Assembly: GCA_035690065.1 (NCBI GenBank)
Contig: DASSKW010000009.1
Location: forward strand, 1-33,498
Length of the DNA stretch: 33,498 nucleotides
From: DASSKW01 sp035690065
GTDB taxonomy: Bacteria; Pseudomonadota; Gammaproteobacteria; Natronospirales; REEB76
Direction of reading: 5' to 3'
Shown here: positions 23,264-31,229 of the stretch, one piece after another
How the letters are laid out: every line of letters begins with the position of its first letter
How positions within the stretch are numbered: the first letter of the stretch is position 1
Notes under the pieces: model-generated
What the model was told of the DNA's origin: nothing
The model's input: the letters and a program-made list of their open reading frames with translations, nothing else
Database searches by the model: none
Position numbers and translations under genes: made by a program

Positions 23264-24103
23264 TCAGGTAACCATCCCGCTGGTGATCCTTTTCAGGTGC
23301 TCGAGAAAACTGCCTTCCGGATGCAAGGCATCGAGGACCTGAAGGGCACGTTGCGAGATCAATCCATGGAAACTGTCGCCCAGTTCACTGGCTACGGTGG
23401 CCAGCGCCAGACTCTGACGGATGTAGGACGCCGCCAACTCCACGATCAATCGTTGATCGGTAGCCACCGCAAGTGCGTCTGCGGCGGAGATCTCTCCAGC
23501 CAGCATGTGACTGTCATCCGCTACCACCATGAGCCAGCGCGCGTGTGCGCCGGGGGCCAGGCAATAACGGTGGATGTCTCCCTGACAACCGCCACATTCC
23601 ACGGCGCAGGCTTGCATGCACAAAGTAGTGATAGAGACGCCACGCGCACGTGCATCCCGTAGCGGTTGTGCGAGCTGAGCCGCCTCATTTGGTTGGATGG
23701 CGATGAGCAGTGTCGTGTTTGCGTCATCGATGTCCGCACGCGCCTGCTCCATCAGCTCGTCGTAGCCTTGCAAATTGAACACCGGAGGCGTTTCCGCTGT
23801 TTGCTCCAGCGCCGCCAGATTCTCGCGCACCGCCGTCAAAGTACGCTGATGCGTTTTTTCTATACGCTGCACCATCCGTTCCGGGGGCGTGGCGACATAA
23901 CGGACACCGTCACGGGTGTCGAGCCGGCGTGCGGCGCCGCGCTGTACCAGCTTTTCCAATACGGGATAGACACTCGCCCGCGGCAGGCCCGAAGCCTTGG
24001 CCACTTCATAGCCGTTACGGGTACCCCCACTGGCAAGACTTACGTACGCCCTGGCTTCATATTCACTGAAGCCGAGTTCCTGCAACAAGACGTGGATACC
24101 CAT
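23264..24103 (-). CDS. TrmB-family transcriptional regulator
   Basis: This 279-residue protein has an N-terminal winged helix (LLQELGFSEYEARAYVSLASGGTRNGYEVAKASGLPRASVYPVLEKLVQRGAARRL). The recognition helix SGLPRASVYPVLEKL is typical of TrmB. A coiled-coil-like segment follows (MVQRIEKTHQRTLTAVRENLAALEQ). The C-terminal half resembles the PLD-like effector domain found in many TrmB proteins (ANTTLLIAIQPNEAAQLAQPLRDARARGVSITTL) and includes a CMQACAVECGGCQGDIHRYC cluster with five cysteines that could bind metal or sense redox state. Effector unknown. A perfect 12-bp palindrome lies just before its start, so autoregulation is likely. The ATG has no clear Shine-Dalgarno sequence. Confidence 0.88.
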   Translation of the reverse strand: MGIHVLLQELGFSEYEARAYVSLASGGTRNGYEVAKASGLPRASVYPVLEKLVQRGAARRLDTRDGVRYVATPPERMVQRIEKTHQRTLTAVRENLAALEQTAETPPVFNLQGYDELMEQARADIDDANTTLLIAIQPNEAAQLAQPLRDARARGVSITTLCMQACAVECGGCQGDIHRYCLAPGAHARWLMVVADDSHMLAGEISAADALAVATDQRLIVELAASYIRQSLALATVASELGDSFHGLISQRALQVLDALHPEGSFLEHLKRITSGMVT

Positions 24104-24112
24104 GGGTTAAAT

Positions 24113-24144
24113 TCTATAGTAGTTGTTCAAGTAACTACTATAGA
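24113..24144. promoter_or_regulatory. Operator: perfect palindrome before the TrmB-type gene
   Basis: TCTATAGTAGTT (24113-24124) and its exact complement (24133-24144) are separated by 8 bases. The palindrome ends 9 bases before the regulator ATG and contains a minus-strand TATAGA that could be the -10 box. Binding of a dimeric regulator here would block transcription. Twelve matching positions without mismatch make chance unlikely. Confidence 0.85.
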
Positions 24145-24157
24145 CTTGACCCAGTAA

Positions 24158-24280
24158 CAAAGCAAGTCGCCGGACGACCCGGTTCTGCTGATGAAGCTGG
24201 CAGAGATCAGCGGCAAAGACCCGTGGGCCGCCGTCATCTTTAAAATCAGGCGCTTACAGCAGCGTCTGCTGTTTCTGTAA
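24158..24280 (+). pseudogene. Fragment of a DUF3693/Cro-like HTH protein
   Basis: After an in-frame TAA (24155-24157) the frame reads QSKSPDDPVLLMKLAEISGKDPWAAVIFKIRRL and ends at TAA (24278-24280). The PDDPVLLMKLAEISGKDPW core matches the C-terminal end of phage-type DUF3693/Cro-like repressors (P-D-D-x-x-L-L-x-L-A-x-x-x-G-x-D-P-W). The helix-turn-helix half that should precede it is absent. It is therefore a remnant, possibly of a lost mobile element. The region 24145-24476 otherwise has no gene. Confidence 0.55.
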
Positions 24281-24401
24281 AAAACGGCAGGGCGCCGGCG
24301 ACACACTCGCAGGCGCCTGAAGTGTGCAGTGGCATGGGTGGGTCCGGAAGACAGCGCCAAGGCGGCTTATCGCGCCCCGGCAAGTCCGGCAGTGGTCGTA
24401 T

Positions 24402-24421
24402 CCAATGTAGTGTTACATTGG
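24402..24421 (+). promoter_or_regulatory. Inverted repeat in the pepQ promoter region
   Basis: CCAATGTA and its exact complement TACATTGG flank GTGT. The repeat abuts TTGGGT (24418-24423) and an extended -10-like TGG-AATAAT (hexamer 24442-24447), which lie 18 bp apart. A regulator binding here could control pepQ. No regulator is assigned. Confidence 0.55.
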
Positions 24422-24476
24422 GTGTTACCCATTTGGTCTGGAATAATGTCGCAGACGCGAATACTTTGGAGCCCCC

Positions 24477-25805
24477 ATGAACGATTCCCTGGCCCGGCAC
24501 TATGCCGATCACATCGCCACCGTCAGCAAAAACTTCGACGCCGCACTGGATGCTGCCGGTTTCGAACAGGTTGCCTTGTTCGCCGGCAGCCATCACGTGG
24601 CCTTCCTCGATGATTACGAATACCCGTTCAAGGTCAATCCACAGTTCAAATACTGGCTGCCCCTGCTGCACGCACACGATTCCTTCGTCCTGTATACCCC
24701 CGGTAAAAAACCCGTGCTGGTGTATTACCAGCCGGATGATTACTGGTACCTGCCACCTGAGGCGCCTTCCGGGTACTGGGTCGAGCATTTTGACATCCGC
24801 CTCGTCAAACAACCGGACGAAGCCAGATCCGCGTTGGCGATTTCAAAAAAATGCGCGTTCATCGGCGAGTGGCAGGAACACTTCGGAAACTGGGGATTTG
24901 CTGCCGTGAATCCGGATCCGCTGATCCAGCGTCTGCATTACGCACGCGCATCCAAGACCGAATACGAGATCGACTGCATGCGGGCCGCCAATGCGCGTTC
25001 CGCCAAGGCCCATCGCGCTGCCGAACGGGCGTTCCGTGACGGTGCCAGCGAATTCGAGATACATACTGCTTTTTGCACGGCCTGCGGACAAAGCGATGAC
25101 GAGTTGCCCTATCACGCCATCATCGCACTCAACGAACATGCCGCGACGTTACATTACCAATTCTGGGACACTACCAAACCTGCAAGACATCATGCGTTCC
25201 TGATCGATGCAGCCGCACAGATCAACGGTTATGCGGCGGATGTGACGCGCACCTACTCGGCAAACCCTGATGAATTCTCGGTATTGATCGAAGCACTGGA
25301 TACCGAACAACAAAAGCTGGCTGCCAAGGTCCGGCCCGGCCTCGATTACATGGCGTTGCATATCGAAGCGCATCATGTCATCGGAAAATTGCTGCACGAC
25401 TTCGAGTTCGTAAAACTGCCTGCTGCCGGGATCGTGAGCAGTGGCATCAGCAGTGCCTTCTTTCCGCATGGTCTCGGCCACTTGCTCGGTCTGCAGGTCC
25501 ACGATGTGGGTGGATTGCAGGCCGCTCCCGAAGGCGGCGAGATCCCGCGTCCCGAAGGCCACCCTTATCTGCGCACCACTCGGCCGTTGGCGGAAAATGC
25601 AGTGGTCACCATCGAGCCGGGGCTGTATTTCATCCCGTCGCTGTTGTCGGCGCTCAAGAATGGAAGCCAGGGCCACCACGTGAACTGGAGTAAAGTCGAT
25701 GAATTCCGCAAATTCGGCGGCATCCGCATCGAGGACAACGTGGTAGCACGTCCTGCCGGTCCCGAGAACCTGACCCGCGACGCGTTCCGTAAACTGCATC
25801 ACTAA
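24477..25805 (+). CDS. pepQ: Xaa-Pro dipeptidase
   Basis: PepQ hydrolyses X-Pro dipeptides, the last step in using proline-rich peptides. The 442-residue product is close in length and in residue numbering to E. coli PepQ. The five di-metal ligands of the M24B pita-bread fold are in place: Asp 244 (FLIDAAAQINGY), Asp 255 (YAADVTRTY), His 335 (FPHGLGHLLG), Glu 380 (VTIEPGLY) and Glu 419 (IRIEDNVV). Cytosolic, manganese-type. The ATG at 24477 directly follows a promoter-like region with an inverted repeat. It heads the series of protease genes on the plus strand; the first S10 gene follows after about 100 bases with its own ribosome site. Confidence 0.96.
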   Translation: MNDSLARHYADHIATVSKNFDAALDAAGFEQVALFAGSHHVAFLDDYEYPFKVNPQFKYWLPLLHAHDSFVLYTPGKKPVLVYYQPDDYWYLPPEAPSGYWVEHFDIRLVKQPDEARSALAISKKCAFIGEWQEHFGNWGFAAVNPDPLIQRLHYARASKTEYEIDCMRAANARSAKAHRAAERAFRDGASEFEIHTAFCTACGQSDDELPYHAIIALNEHAATLHYQFWDTTKPARHHAFLIDAAAQINGYAADVTRTYSANPDEFSVLIEALDTEQQKLAAKVRPGLDYMALHIEAHHVIGKLLHDFEFVKLPAAGIVSSGISSAFFPHGLGHLLGLQVHDVGGLQAAPEGGEIPRPEGHPYLRTTRPLAENAVVTIEPGLYFIPSLLSALKNGSQGHHVNWSKVDEFRKFGGIRIEDNVVARPAGPENLTRDAFRKLHH

Positions 25806-25904
25806 AGGTGTGGCGGAACCATTATCCCTTACCGCGGGTCAGTAACTGTTACGTCCTTGGGGATAAATTCACCCGATCAAAATTCCGTTACAGGGAGAAC
25901 AGGC

Positions 25905-27434
25905 ATGAAACGATTACTGCTGTTGCCATTGCTGGCATTCCTGGCAATCCAAGCGCCGGTTTTCGCTGCAGACGCCCCGGCCGCCAAGCCGGCTGTCGTT
26001 TCTGAAAAACCGATCCCCAAGGAATCCCAGACTGTCACCCATCACAGCGCGACGATCGACGGTCACTCGATCGACTACACCGCGACGGTCGGCACGCTCT
26101 TGATTCGGGATGACAAGGGCGAACCCAGCGCCAGCGTCTTCTATATCGCCTACACCAAAGACGGCGTGAAAGATGCCACGAAACGTCCGGTCACCTTCCT
26201 CTACAACGGTGGCCCCGGTTCTTCCTCGATCTGGCTGCACATGGGAGCTTTCGGCCCGATGCGCGTGATCACCAGCGATGCCAAACCGACTCCGCCACCG
26301 CCCTACGATCTGGTCAATAACCAGTATTCGTTGCTCGACAGGAGCGACCTGGTATTCATCGATGCCATCGGCACCGGTTACAGCGAAGCGGTCGGCAAAC
26401 ACCAGGGCAAGGATTTCTGGGGCGTGGACCAGGACGTGGAAGCATTCGGCAAGTTCATCCAGCGTTACATTACGGTCAACAACCGCTGGAACTCGCCCAA
26501 GTTTCTGCTCGGCGAAAGTTACGGCACCACCCGTTCGGCGAATCTGGCCGATTGGCTGCAGGGAAACGGCATCGCCTGCAATGGCGTGATCCTGGTGTCT
26601 TCGATCCTGAACTATGGCGACACCATGCCGGGCACCAATCTGGAATACGTCAGTTATCTGCCGAGTTACGCAGCGATTGCCTGGGAGCACGACAGGATCC
26701 CCAACAAACCCGCCGACCTCGCCGGCTTCGTGCAGCAGGCGCGCGAGTTCGCGGTGGGTGAATACCAGAGAGCCCTGTATCTCGGTTCGCGTCTGTCGCC
26801 AACCGAATATAACGACGTGCTGGCGAAACTGCATCAGTTTACCGGGCTGTCCGAACAATATCTGAAAGATGCCAACCTGCGCGTCGATCCGTCGCGCTTC
26901 CGCGCCGAACTGCTGCGTGACGAAGATCGCACCGTGGGCCGCTACGATGCACGCTTCGAAGGCATCAACATGGACAATGCCGAAGAGACGCCCGATTACG
27001 ATGCCTCCGATACCGCCATCAGTTCGGCCTTCACCGCCGCCTTTCACTGGTATCTTGGCAACAACCTGAACTACCGGAACGACACACCTTACAAGGTGAC
27101 CAACTTCCAGATCATCCGCAGCTGGGACTGGACACATGCACTCCCTGGCCGCCGTTCGTTCCGCAAACCGCCGCTGCCGGATGTCGCGGCGAACCTCGGC
27201 GAAGCCATGCGTCAGAACCCGCACCTGCAGGTGTTTTCCGCCAATGGCTATTACGATCTGGCCACTCCGTTCTTCAAGACCGAGTTCGATCTGGACCAAT
27301 TGAACCTGCCAGCCAACATCTACAAGAACATCCAGTTCCACTATTACCCGTCCGGCCACATGATCTATCTGAACGTGCCTTCGCTGCAGAAGCTCAAGGG
27401 CGATCTGGCCAGGTTCTACGACAGCGCCGACTGA
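25905..27434 (+). CDS. Exported S10-family serine carboxypeptidase, copy 1
   Basis: This 509-residue protein has a signal peptide (MKRLLLLPLLAFLAIQAPVFA) and is of the COG2939 type. The oxyanion region is TFLYNGGPGSSSIWLHMGAFGP. The catalytic Ser is ~205 in LLGESYGTTRSANLADWL, the Asp ~451 in NGYYDLATPFF and the His ~485 in YPSGHMIYL; all three of the triad are present. It should trim C-terminal residues from peptides in the periplasm or outside the cell. AGGGAGA precedes the ATG. It is clearly related to, but well diverged from, the next gene. An imperfect hairpin follows. Confidence 0.95.
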   Translation: MKRLLLLPLLAFLAIQAPVFAADAPAAKPAVVSEKPIPKESQTVTHHSATIDGHSIDYTATVGTLLIRDDKGEPSASVFYIAYTKDGVKDATKRPVTFLYNGGPGSSSIWLHMGAFGPMRVITSDAKPTPPPPYDLVNNQYSLLDRSDLVFIDAIGTGYSEAVGKHQGKDFWGVDQDVEAFGKFIQRYITVNNRWNSPKFLLGESYGTTRSANLADWLQGNGIACNGVILVSSILNYGDTMPGTNLEYVSYLPSYAAIAWEHDRIPNKPADLAGFVQQAREFAVGEYQRALYLGSRLSPTEYNDVLAKLHQFTGLSEQYLKDANLRVDPSRFRAELLRDEDRTVGRYDARFEGINMDNAEETPDYDASDTAISSAFTAAFHWYLGNNLNYRNDTPYKVTNFQIIRSWDWTHALPGRRSFRKPPLPDVAANLGEAMRQNPHLQVFSANGYYDLATPFFKTEFDLDQLNLPANIYKNIQFHYYPSGHMIYLNVPSLQKLKGDLARFYDSAD

Positions 27435-27452
27435 GTCTCCCCGGAACTCCGC

Positions 27453-27490
27453 GAGATACCGCCGCAGGCACAAATCTGCGACGGTATCTC
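27453..27490 (+). terminator. Hairpin after S10 copy 1
   Basis: GAGATACCG pairs with CGGTATCTC and an inner CGCAG/CTGCG extends the stem. It starts 18 bases after the stop. No T-tract follows, so it may stabilise the 3' end more than terminate. Confidence 0.6.
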
Positions 27491-27550
27491 CGGCCGGATC
27501 TACATCTTCAGATTGGTCGTTTTTTGACCATCCTTGCTTCACCGTCCAAA

Positions 27551-27657
27551 GGGCGCAAAATACCCTCTCGCCCGGGAACGCCTGTGCGCTGTCGGGGTCT
27601 GATACGCCGCACTCCCTGATAATCTTCTTCAAACCAATCAATAAAGAGGACTCTCCC
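27551..27657 (+). repeat. Leader sequence shared with the third S10 gene
   Basis: The segment before S10 copy 2 resembles 33120-33222 before copy 3: GCAAAATACCC, CCCGG(G)AACGC, GGGGTCTGA and ACCAA(T)CAA...AGAGGA in the same order. The CAAAAT block may be a -10 box. The CCCG...CGGG(G) arms pair in both copies although bases within differ. Confidence 0.75.
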
Positions 27658-29229
27658 GTGAAACGTCTAATCGTATTGATTCCCATGTTGCTCGCCTTGG
27701 GAACCGTCAGCGCTTTCGCCGCTGACGCACCACATAAAGGCGGAGACAAAGCGCCTGCCGCCGCAGGTTCCGCACCGAAGGCGGAACAATCCGTGACCCA
27801 TGGCAGCGTCACCATCGGCGGCGAGACCGTCAAATACACCGCCACCGCCGGCACTCTCATCCTCAAGAACAAGGACGAGAAACCCATCGCCAGCATGTCC
27901 TACGTGGCCTACACCAAGGACGGCGTCTCGAACCCCGATAACCGTCCGATCACGTTCCTGTACAACGGCGGCCCCGGTTCATCGACCATCTGGCTGCACA
28001 TGCTCGCGTTCGGTCCCAAGTACGTCGAAGTCGGTAACGGCACCCTGACCCCGCATGCACCGTACAAGTTGCTCAACAACAGCAACAGCCTGCTCGATGC
28101 GAGCGACCTGGTGTTCATCGATGCGCCCGGTACCGGTTTCGGCCGCGTGCTTGGCAAAGATGAAGGCGGTGAAGGTACGCCCAAGGATGTATACGGCATC
28201 GATGAAGACGCGCATGCGTTTGCACAATTCATCACCCGCTACATCACGGAAAACAATCGCTGGAACTCGCCCAAGTTCCTGTTCGGCGAAAGTTATGGCA
28301 CCACCCGTTCTGCCGTACTCGCCAATATCCTGGAGACCGACGACAGCGTAAGTCTGAATGGCGTGATACTGCTTTCCGCGATCCTCAACTACGACATCAA
28401 CCTGGATTTCCCGGAAGTCAATCCCGGTGTCAACCTCTCGTATGCGCTGGGGTTGCCGAGCTACGCTGCGACCGCGTATTACCATCACAAGCTGCCGCAG
28501 CAGCCGCAGGACCTGAAGACTTTCCTGGGTCAGGTCGAGCAATTCGCGACGGGCGATTACCTTACGGCGCTCAACAAGGGTGACCAACTGGATGCCGCTA
28601 CCCGGCAGCAGATCGCCGAGAAGCTGCATCAGTACACCGGCCTGCCGACCGCCTACATCCTGAAAGCGAATCTGCGGGTATCCGGCGGCGAATTTGCACA
28701 TGAACTGCTCGGCGATACCGATTCGATCACCGGCCGTCTCGACTCGCGTTACAGCGGCCCGAGCATGGACCCGATGGCAGAATCGGCCAGCTTCGATCCG
28801 CTGGATTCGTCGATCGATGCGCCGACAGTCGCCATGTTCAACCAGTACGTGCGCAACACGCTGGACTTCGGCAAGGACATGACTTACAAACCCGAGATCA
28901 ACGTGTTCCCGATGTGGGACTTCAAGCATCAGCCCCCGGGCGCGCCGTTCGCATTGCCGTTCACGCCCAACGTGATGCCGGATCTGGCCTCGGCGATGAA
29001 GTACGATCCCAACCTGAAAGTCCTGTTGATGGGCGGCTACTTCGATCTCGGCACTGCGTTCTACTCAGCCGAATACAACATGCATCAGTTGCCGATGCAG
29101 GCGCGGCTGCAGAAGAACATCAGTTATGAGTTCTTCCCTTCCGGACACATGGTCTATCTCAATCCCGAAGCGCATAAGGCGTTACATGCCGCGGCGGCGA
29201 AGTTCATCGAAGCCAATTACCGGCACTGA
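27658..29229 (+). CDS. Exported S10-family serine carboxypeptidase, copy 2
   Basis: The 523-residue product starts at GTG 27658, with AGAGGA 7 bases before it. It has a signal peptide (MKRLIVLIPMLLALGTVSAFA), an Ala/Pro/Lys linker and the S10 fold: TFLYNGGPGSSTIWLHMLAFGP, catalytic Ser ~212 (LFGESYGTTRSAVLANIL), Asp ~463 (GGYFDLGTAFY) and His ~497 (FPSGHMVYL). It would be exported and remove C-terminal amino acids. It is far closer to the third copy at the window end than to copy 1 over the region visible: 57 identical bases occur around 27815-27871. A good terminator follows. Confidence 0.95.
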   Translation: MKRLIVLIPMLLALGTVSAFAADAPHKGGDKAPAAAGSAPKAEQSVTHGSVTIGGETVKYTATAGTLILKNKDEKPIASMSYVAYTKDGVSNPDNRPITFLYNGGPGSSTIWLHMLAFGPKYVEVGNGTLTPHAPYKLLNNSNSLLDASDLVFIDAPGTGFGRVLGKDEGGEGTPKDVYGIDEDAHAFAQFITRYITENNRWNSPKFLFGESYGTTRSAVLANILETDDSVSLNGVILLSAILNYDINLDFPEVNPGVNLSYALGLPSYAATAYYHHKLPQQPQDLKTFLGQVEQFATGDYLTALNKGDQLDAATRQQIAEKLHQYTGLPTAYILKANLRVSGGEFAHELLGDTDSITGRLDSRYSGPSMDPMAESASFDPLDSSIDAPTVAMFNQYVRNTLDFGKDMTYKPEINVFPMWDFKHQPPGAPFALPFTPNVMPDLASAMKYDPNLKVLLMGGYFDLGTAFYSAEYNMHQLPMQARLQKNISYEFFPSGHMVYLNPEAHKALHAAAAKFIEANYRH

Positions 29230-29253
29230 GCAGCCGATTCCATACGCTATTTC

Positions 29254-29280
29254 AGGGGCCCTCCGGGGCCCCTTTCTTTT
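29254..29280 (+). terminator. Terminator after S10 copy 2
   Basis: AGGGGCC and GGCCCCT (29254-29273) form a GC-rich stem followed by TTTCTTTT, 24 bases after the stop codon. Confidence 0.9.
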
Positions 29281-29588
29281 AATGACGGCAGATCCCATGT
29301 AAGTTCAGGGTTCTTTTTTAATGGTTTTATGTAATCCAATGCAAAAACGGCCATGTGCATTGGACAAACAAAACCGAAACGCAGGCGGGAATTACTTCTC
29401 CCATACTGATTTGACAGAACCTAATCCCTTGCGGGAATTGGACGTGCCGGCGGGTTGCAAAATAAGTTTTTCCATGCCTTATAAACGTTAACGGCCTGAA
29501 CTATACCTTACGCTGAGGGGGAGTTCCGTACATAGACGTTTGGTAGGAACCCCTTTTCTCAGGGATTGAAACTAAGGAGTACCTTGCC
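29281..29588 (+). promoter_or_regulatory. AT-richer leader of the subtilisin-like protease gene
   Basis: No gene is seen here. The stretch holds an inverted repeat TCCAATGC/GCATTGGA (29335-29364), TTGACA at 29411-29416 without a clear -10, a TATACC (29502-29507) that could be a -10, and a long hairpin at 29513-29562. In the hairpin, CTGAG-GGGG-A-GTTCC pairs with GGAAC-CCC-TTTT-CTCAG. If TATACC is used, the mRNA would begin with this hairpin. Confidence 0.5.
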
Positions 29589-31211
29589 ATGCGTAAGTAT
29601 ATTCATGTTTTGTTGTCGGTCGTCTTGGCGTTGTATGCAATCGTATGCGGCGCACAAAATACACCTGTCAGCCATGTCATCAACGCGAACAATACCGACG
29701 TCTTTTCAGGTTTGTATGCCGTGGTCTTCAAGCAGGATGCGGTAACCCTGTCGGATGTCCCGGATGTGGCGTCCGCAATGATCTACCGTTCAAATGGGAC
29801 ATTCGGTCACAACTATCAGCATATTTTCAAGGGCTTTACAGCCCGTCTTTCACCTGAAGCGGCAGCAGCACTGACTCAGGATCCACGCGTTGCCTATGTG
29901 GAACAAGTACCGCACATGTATACCGCCGGCATTGAGACCTCGCCTAATTGGGGACTGGATCGAATCGATCAGCGGCACTTGCCGCTCAACAGCAAGTATA
30001 GCTACCAAGGCGATGGCACTAACGTGACCGCGTTTGTCGTAGACACCGGCATTCTGCTCACCCACCAGGATTTCGGCGGCAGGGCCGTTTCAGGTTACGA
30101 TTTCTTTTCCACGTACGGCGTATCCTACTGCCCGGGAAATCCTGCTTACACTGTTCCGGGTACCGACGTTCCCGGTCCCCGGGAAGCTGGCCATGCGACC
30201 CATGTTGCCGGTACCATCGGCGGTGCAACCTATGGGGTGGCCAAGAATGTGACGCTAGTGGATGTCAAGGTGATGGATTGCTGGGGCGAAGCGCGAACTG
30301 CGTCCGGCGTCACGGACAGCAGTGTGTATGAAGGATTGGAGTGGATTCTCGCGCATGGTATTCAAAATTTTAATCCACCCTGGGTTGTAAACCTTAGTAT
30401 CCAAGGATCGCATGATCCGGTCCTGGATGGCGCGGTGCGCAACTTGATTAACGCGGGTGTGGTGCCGGTCATCGCCGCGGGGAACAGTGGTTCCACGCAG
30501 TGCCTGTTTACCCTCGCGAGCCCGGCCACGCCGGATTCGCCGGCGGATGTAAATACAGCCACCGATACCGGTGTTTCAGCGCCCTCCGTCGCACTGGTGG
30601 TCGGGGCAACCACCAGCAGCGACAGCGTGGCGACGAGCTATTCCAATCAAGGTTGCGCGAATATCTTTGCGCCTGGAACCAGCATCACCTCAGACTGGGA
30701 CACGAGCAATACGGCGACGGCGGTTGAATCGGGGACCTCCATGGCGACACCTCACGTTGTTGGTGCAGTGGCGAGATATTTTCAGAATCATCCGCCAAGT
30801 TCCACTCCGCATAATGCAACAGTACCAACCGATGCCTACAATTACATTACCGACAATGCCACGCAGAACGCCTTGAGCGGGGTGGCGTCCAATACGCCCG
30901 ATTCTCTCCTGTTCGAATTCGGCCCACCTAACGCATCATTGGTCTATGGAGGTTGCAACGGCTCGAGCAGCACGTATAACGGTACCTGGACATCTTCGAC
31001 GCCGGACGTCACCTATGACGTGCAGTTGCAGCCTTATGGGGCCACAAGCTGGTTGACCGAGTACGATAGCACCTCTACATCCGGATCGATCTCGGTGGGT
31101 CCCAATGAGGAGTTCCGGATACGGGTCAGCGGGTACGATAACGTCACGGGTGAGCAAAGTGACTTCACCGTATTACCCTGGCGCACCGCGAGTTGCACCG
31201 GGAGGCAGTAG
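29589..31211 (+). CDS. Subtilisin-like serine protease (S8), exported
   Basis: The 540-residue product has a signal peptide (residues 1-22), an I9-type inhibitor propeptide (~40-110, GLYAVVFKQD ... FTARLSPEAAAALTQDPRVAYVEQ) and an S8 catalytic domain of proteinase-K type. The triad is Asp 152 (FVVDTGI), His 202 (GHATHVAG) and Ser 384 (SGTSMATPHVVG), with oxyanion Asn 299 (AAGNSG). The usual Gly after the His is Ala here. Several cysteines (C181, C231, C305, C356) could form disulfides. The last ~90 residues form a fibronectin-like beta domain (TYNGTWTSSTPDVTYDVQLQPYGATSW). It should be secreted as a zymogen that self-cleaves. AAGGAG precedes the ATG by ~10 bases. The FG-GAP protein follows 18 bases later. 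Confidence 0.94.
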   Translation: MRKYIHVLLSVVLALYAIVCGAQNTPVSHVINANNTDVFSGLYAVVFKQDAVTLSDVPDVASAMIYRSNGTFGHNYQHIFKGFTARLSPEAAAALTQDPRVAYVEQVPHMYTAGIETSPNWGLDRIDQRHLPLNSKYSYQGDGTNVTAFVVDTGILLTHQDFGGRAVSGYDFFSTYGVSYCPGNPAYTVPGTDVPGPREAGHATHVAGTIGGATYGVAKNVTLVDVKVMDCWGEARTASGVTDSSVYEGLEWILAHGIQNFNPPWVVNLSIQGSHDPVLDGAVRNLINAGVVPVIAAGNSGSTQCLFTLASPATPDSPADVNTATDTGVSAPSVALVVGATTSSDSVATSYSNQGCANIFAPGTSITSDWDTSNTATAVESGTSMATPHVVGAVARYFQNHPPSSTPHNATVPTDAYNYITDNATQNALSGVASNTPDSLLFEFGPPNASLVYGGCNGSSSTYNGTWTSSTPDVTYDVQLQPYGATSWLTEYDSTSTSGSISVGPNEEFRIRVSGYDNVTGEQSDFTVLPWRTASCTGRQ

Positions 31212-31229
31212 GTTTGCAACGGATCCATC

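Noticed and set aside
27551..27657. Leader shared by S10 copies 2 and 3 as a second GEMM-like riboswitch
   Set aside because: CAAAATACCC and GGGGTCTGA superficially resemble GEMM pieces, but the GNRA loop, CGCAAAG core and receptor are missing. The similarity is explained by gene duplication.
25914..27896. A 660-codon open frame on the minus strand
   Set aside because: It is antisense to S10 copy 1 and the start of copy 2, both with full motifs. The long frame is a by-product of GC-rich codon use.
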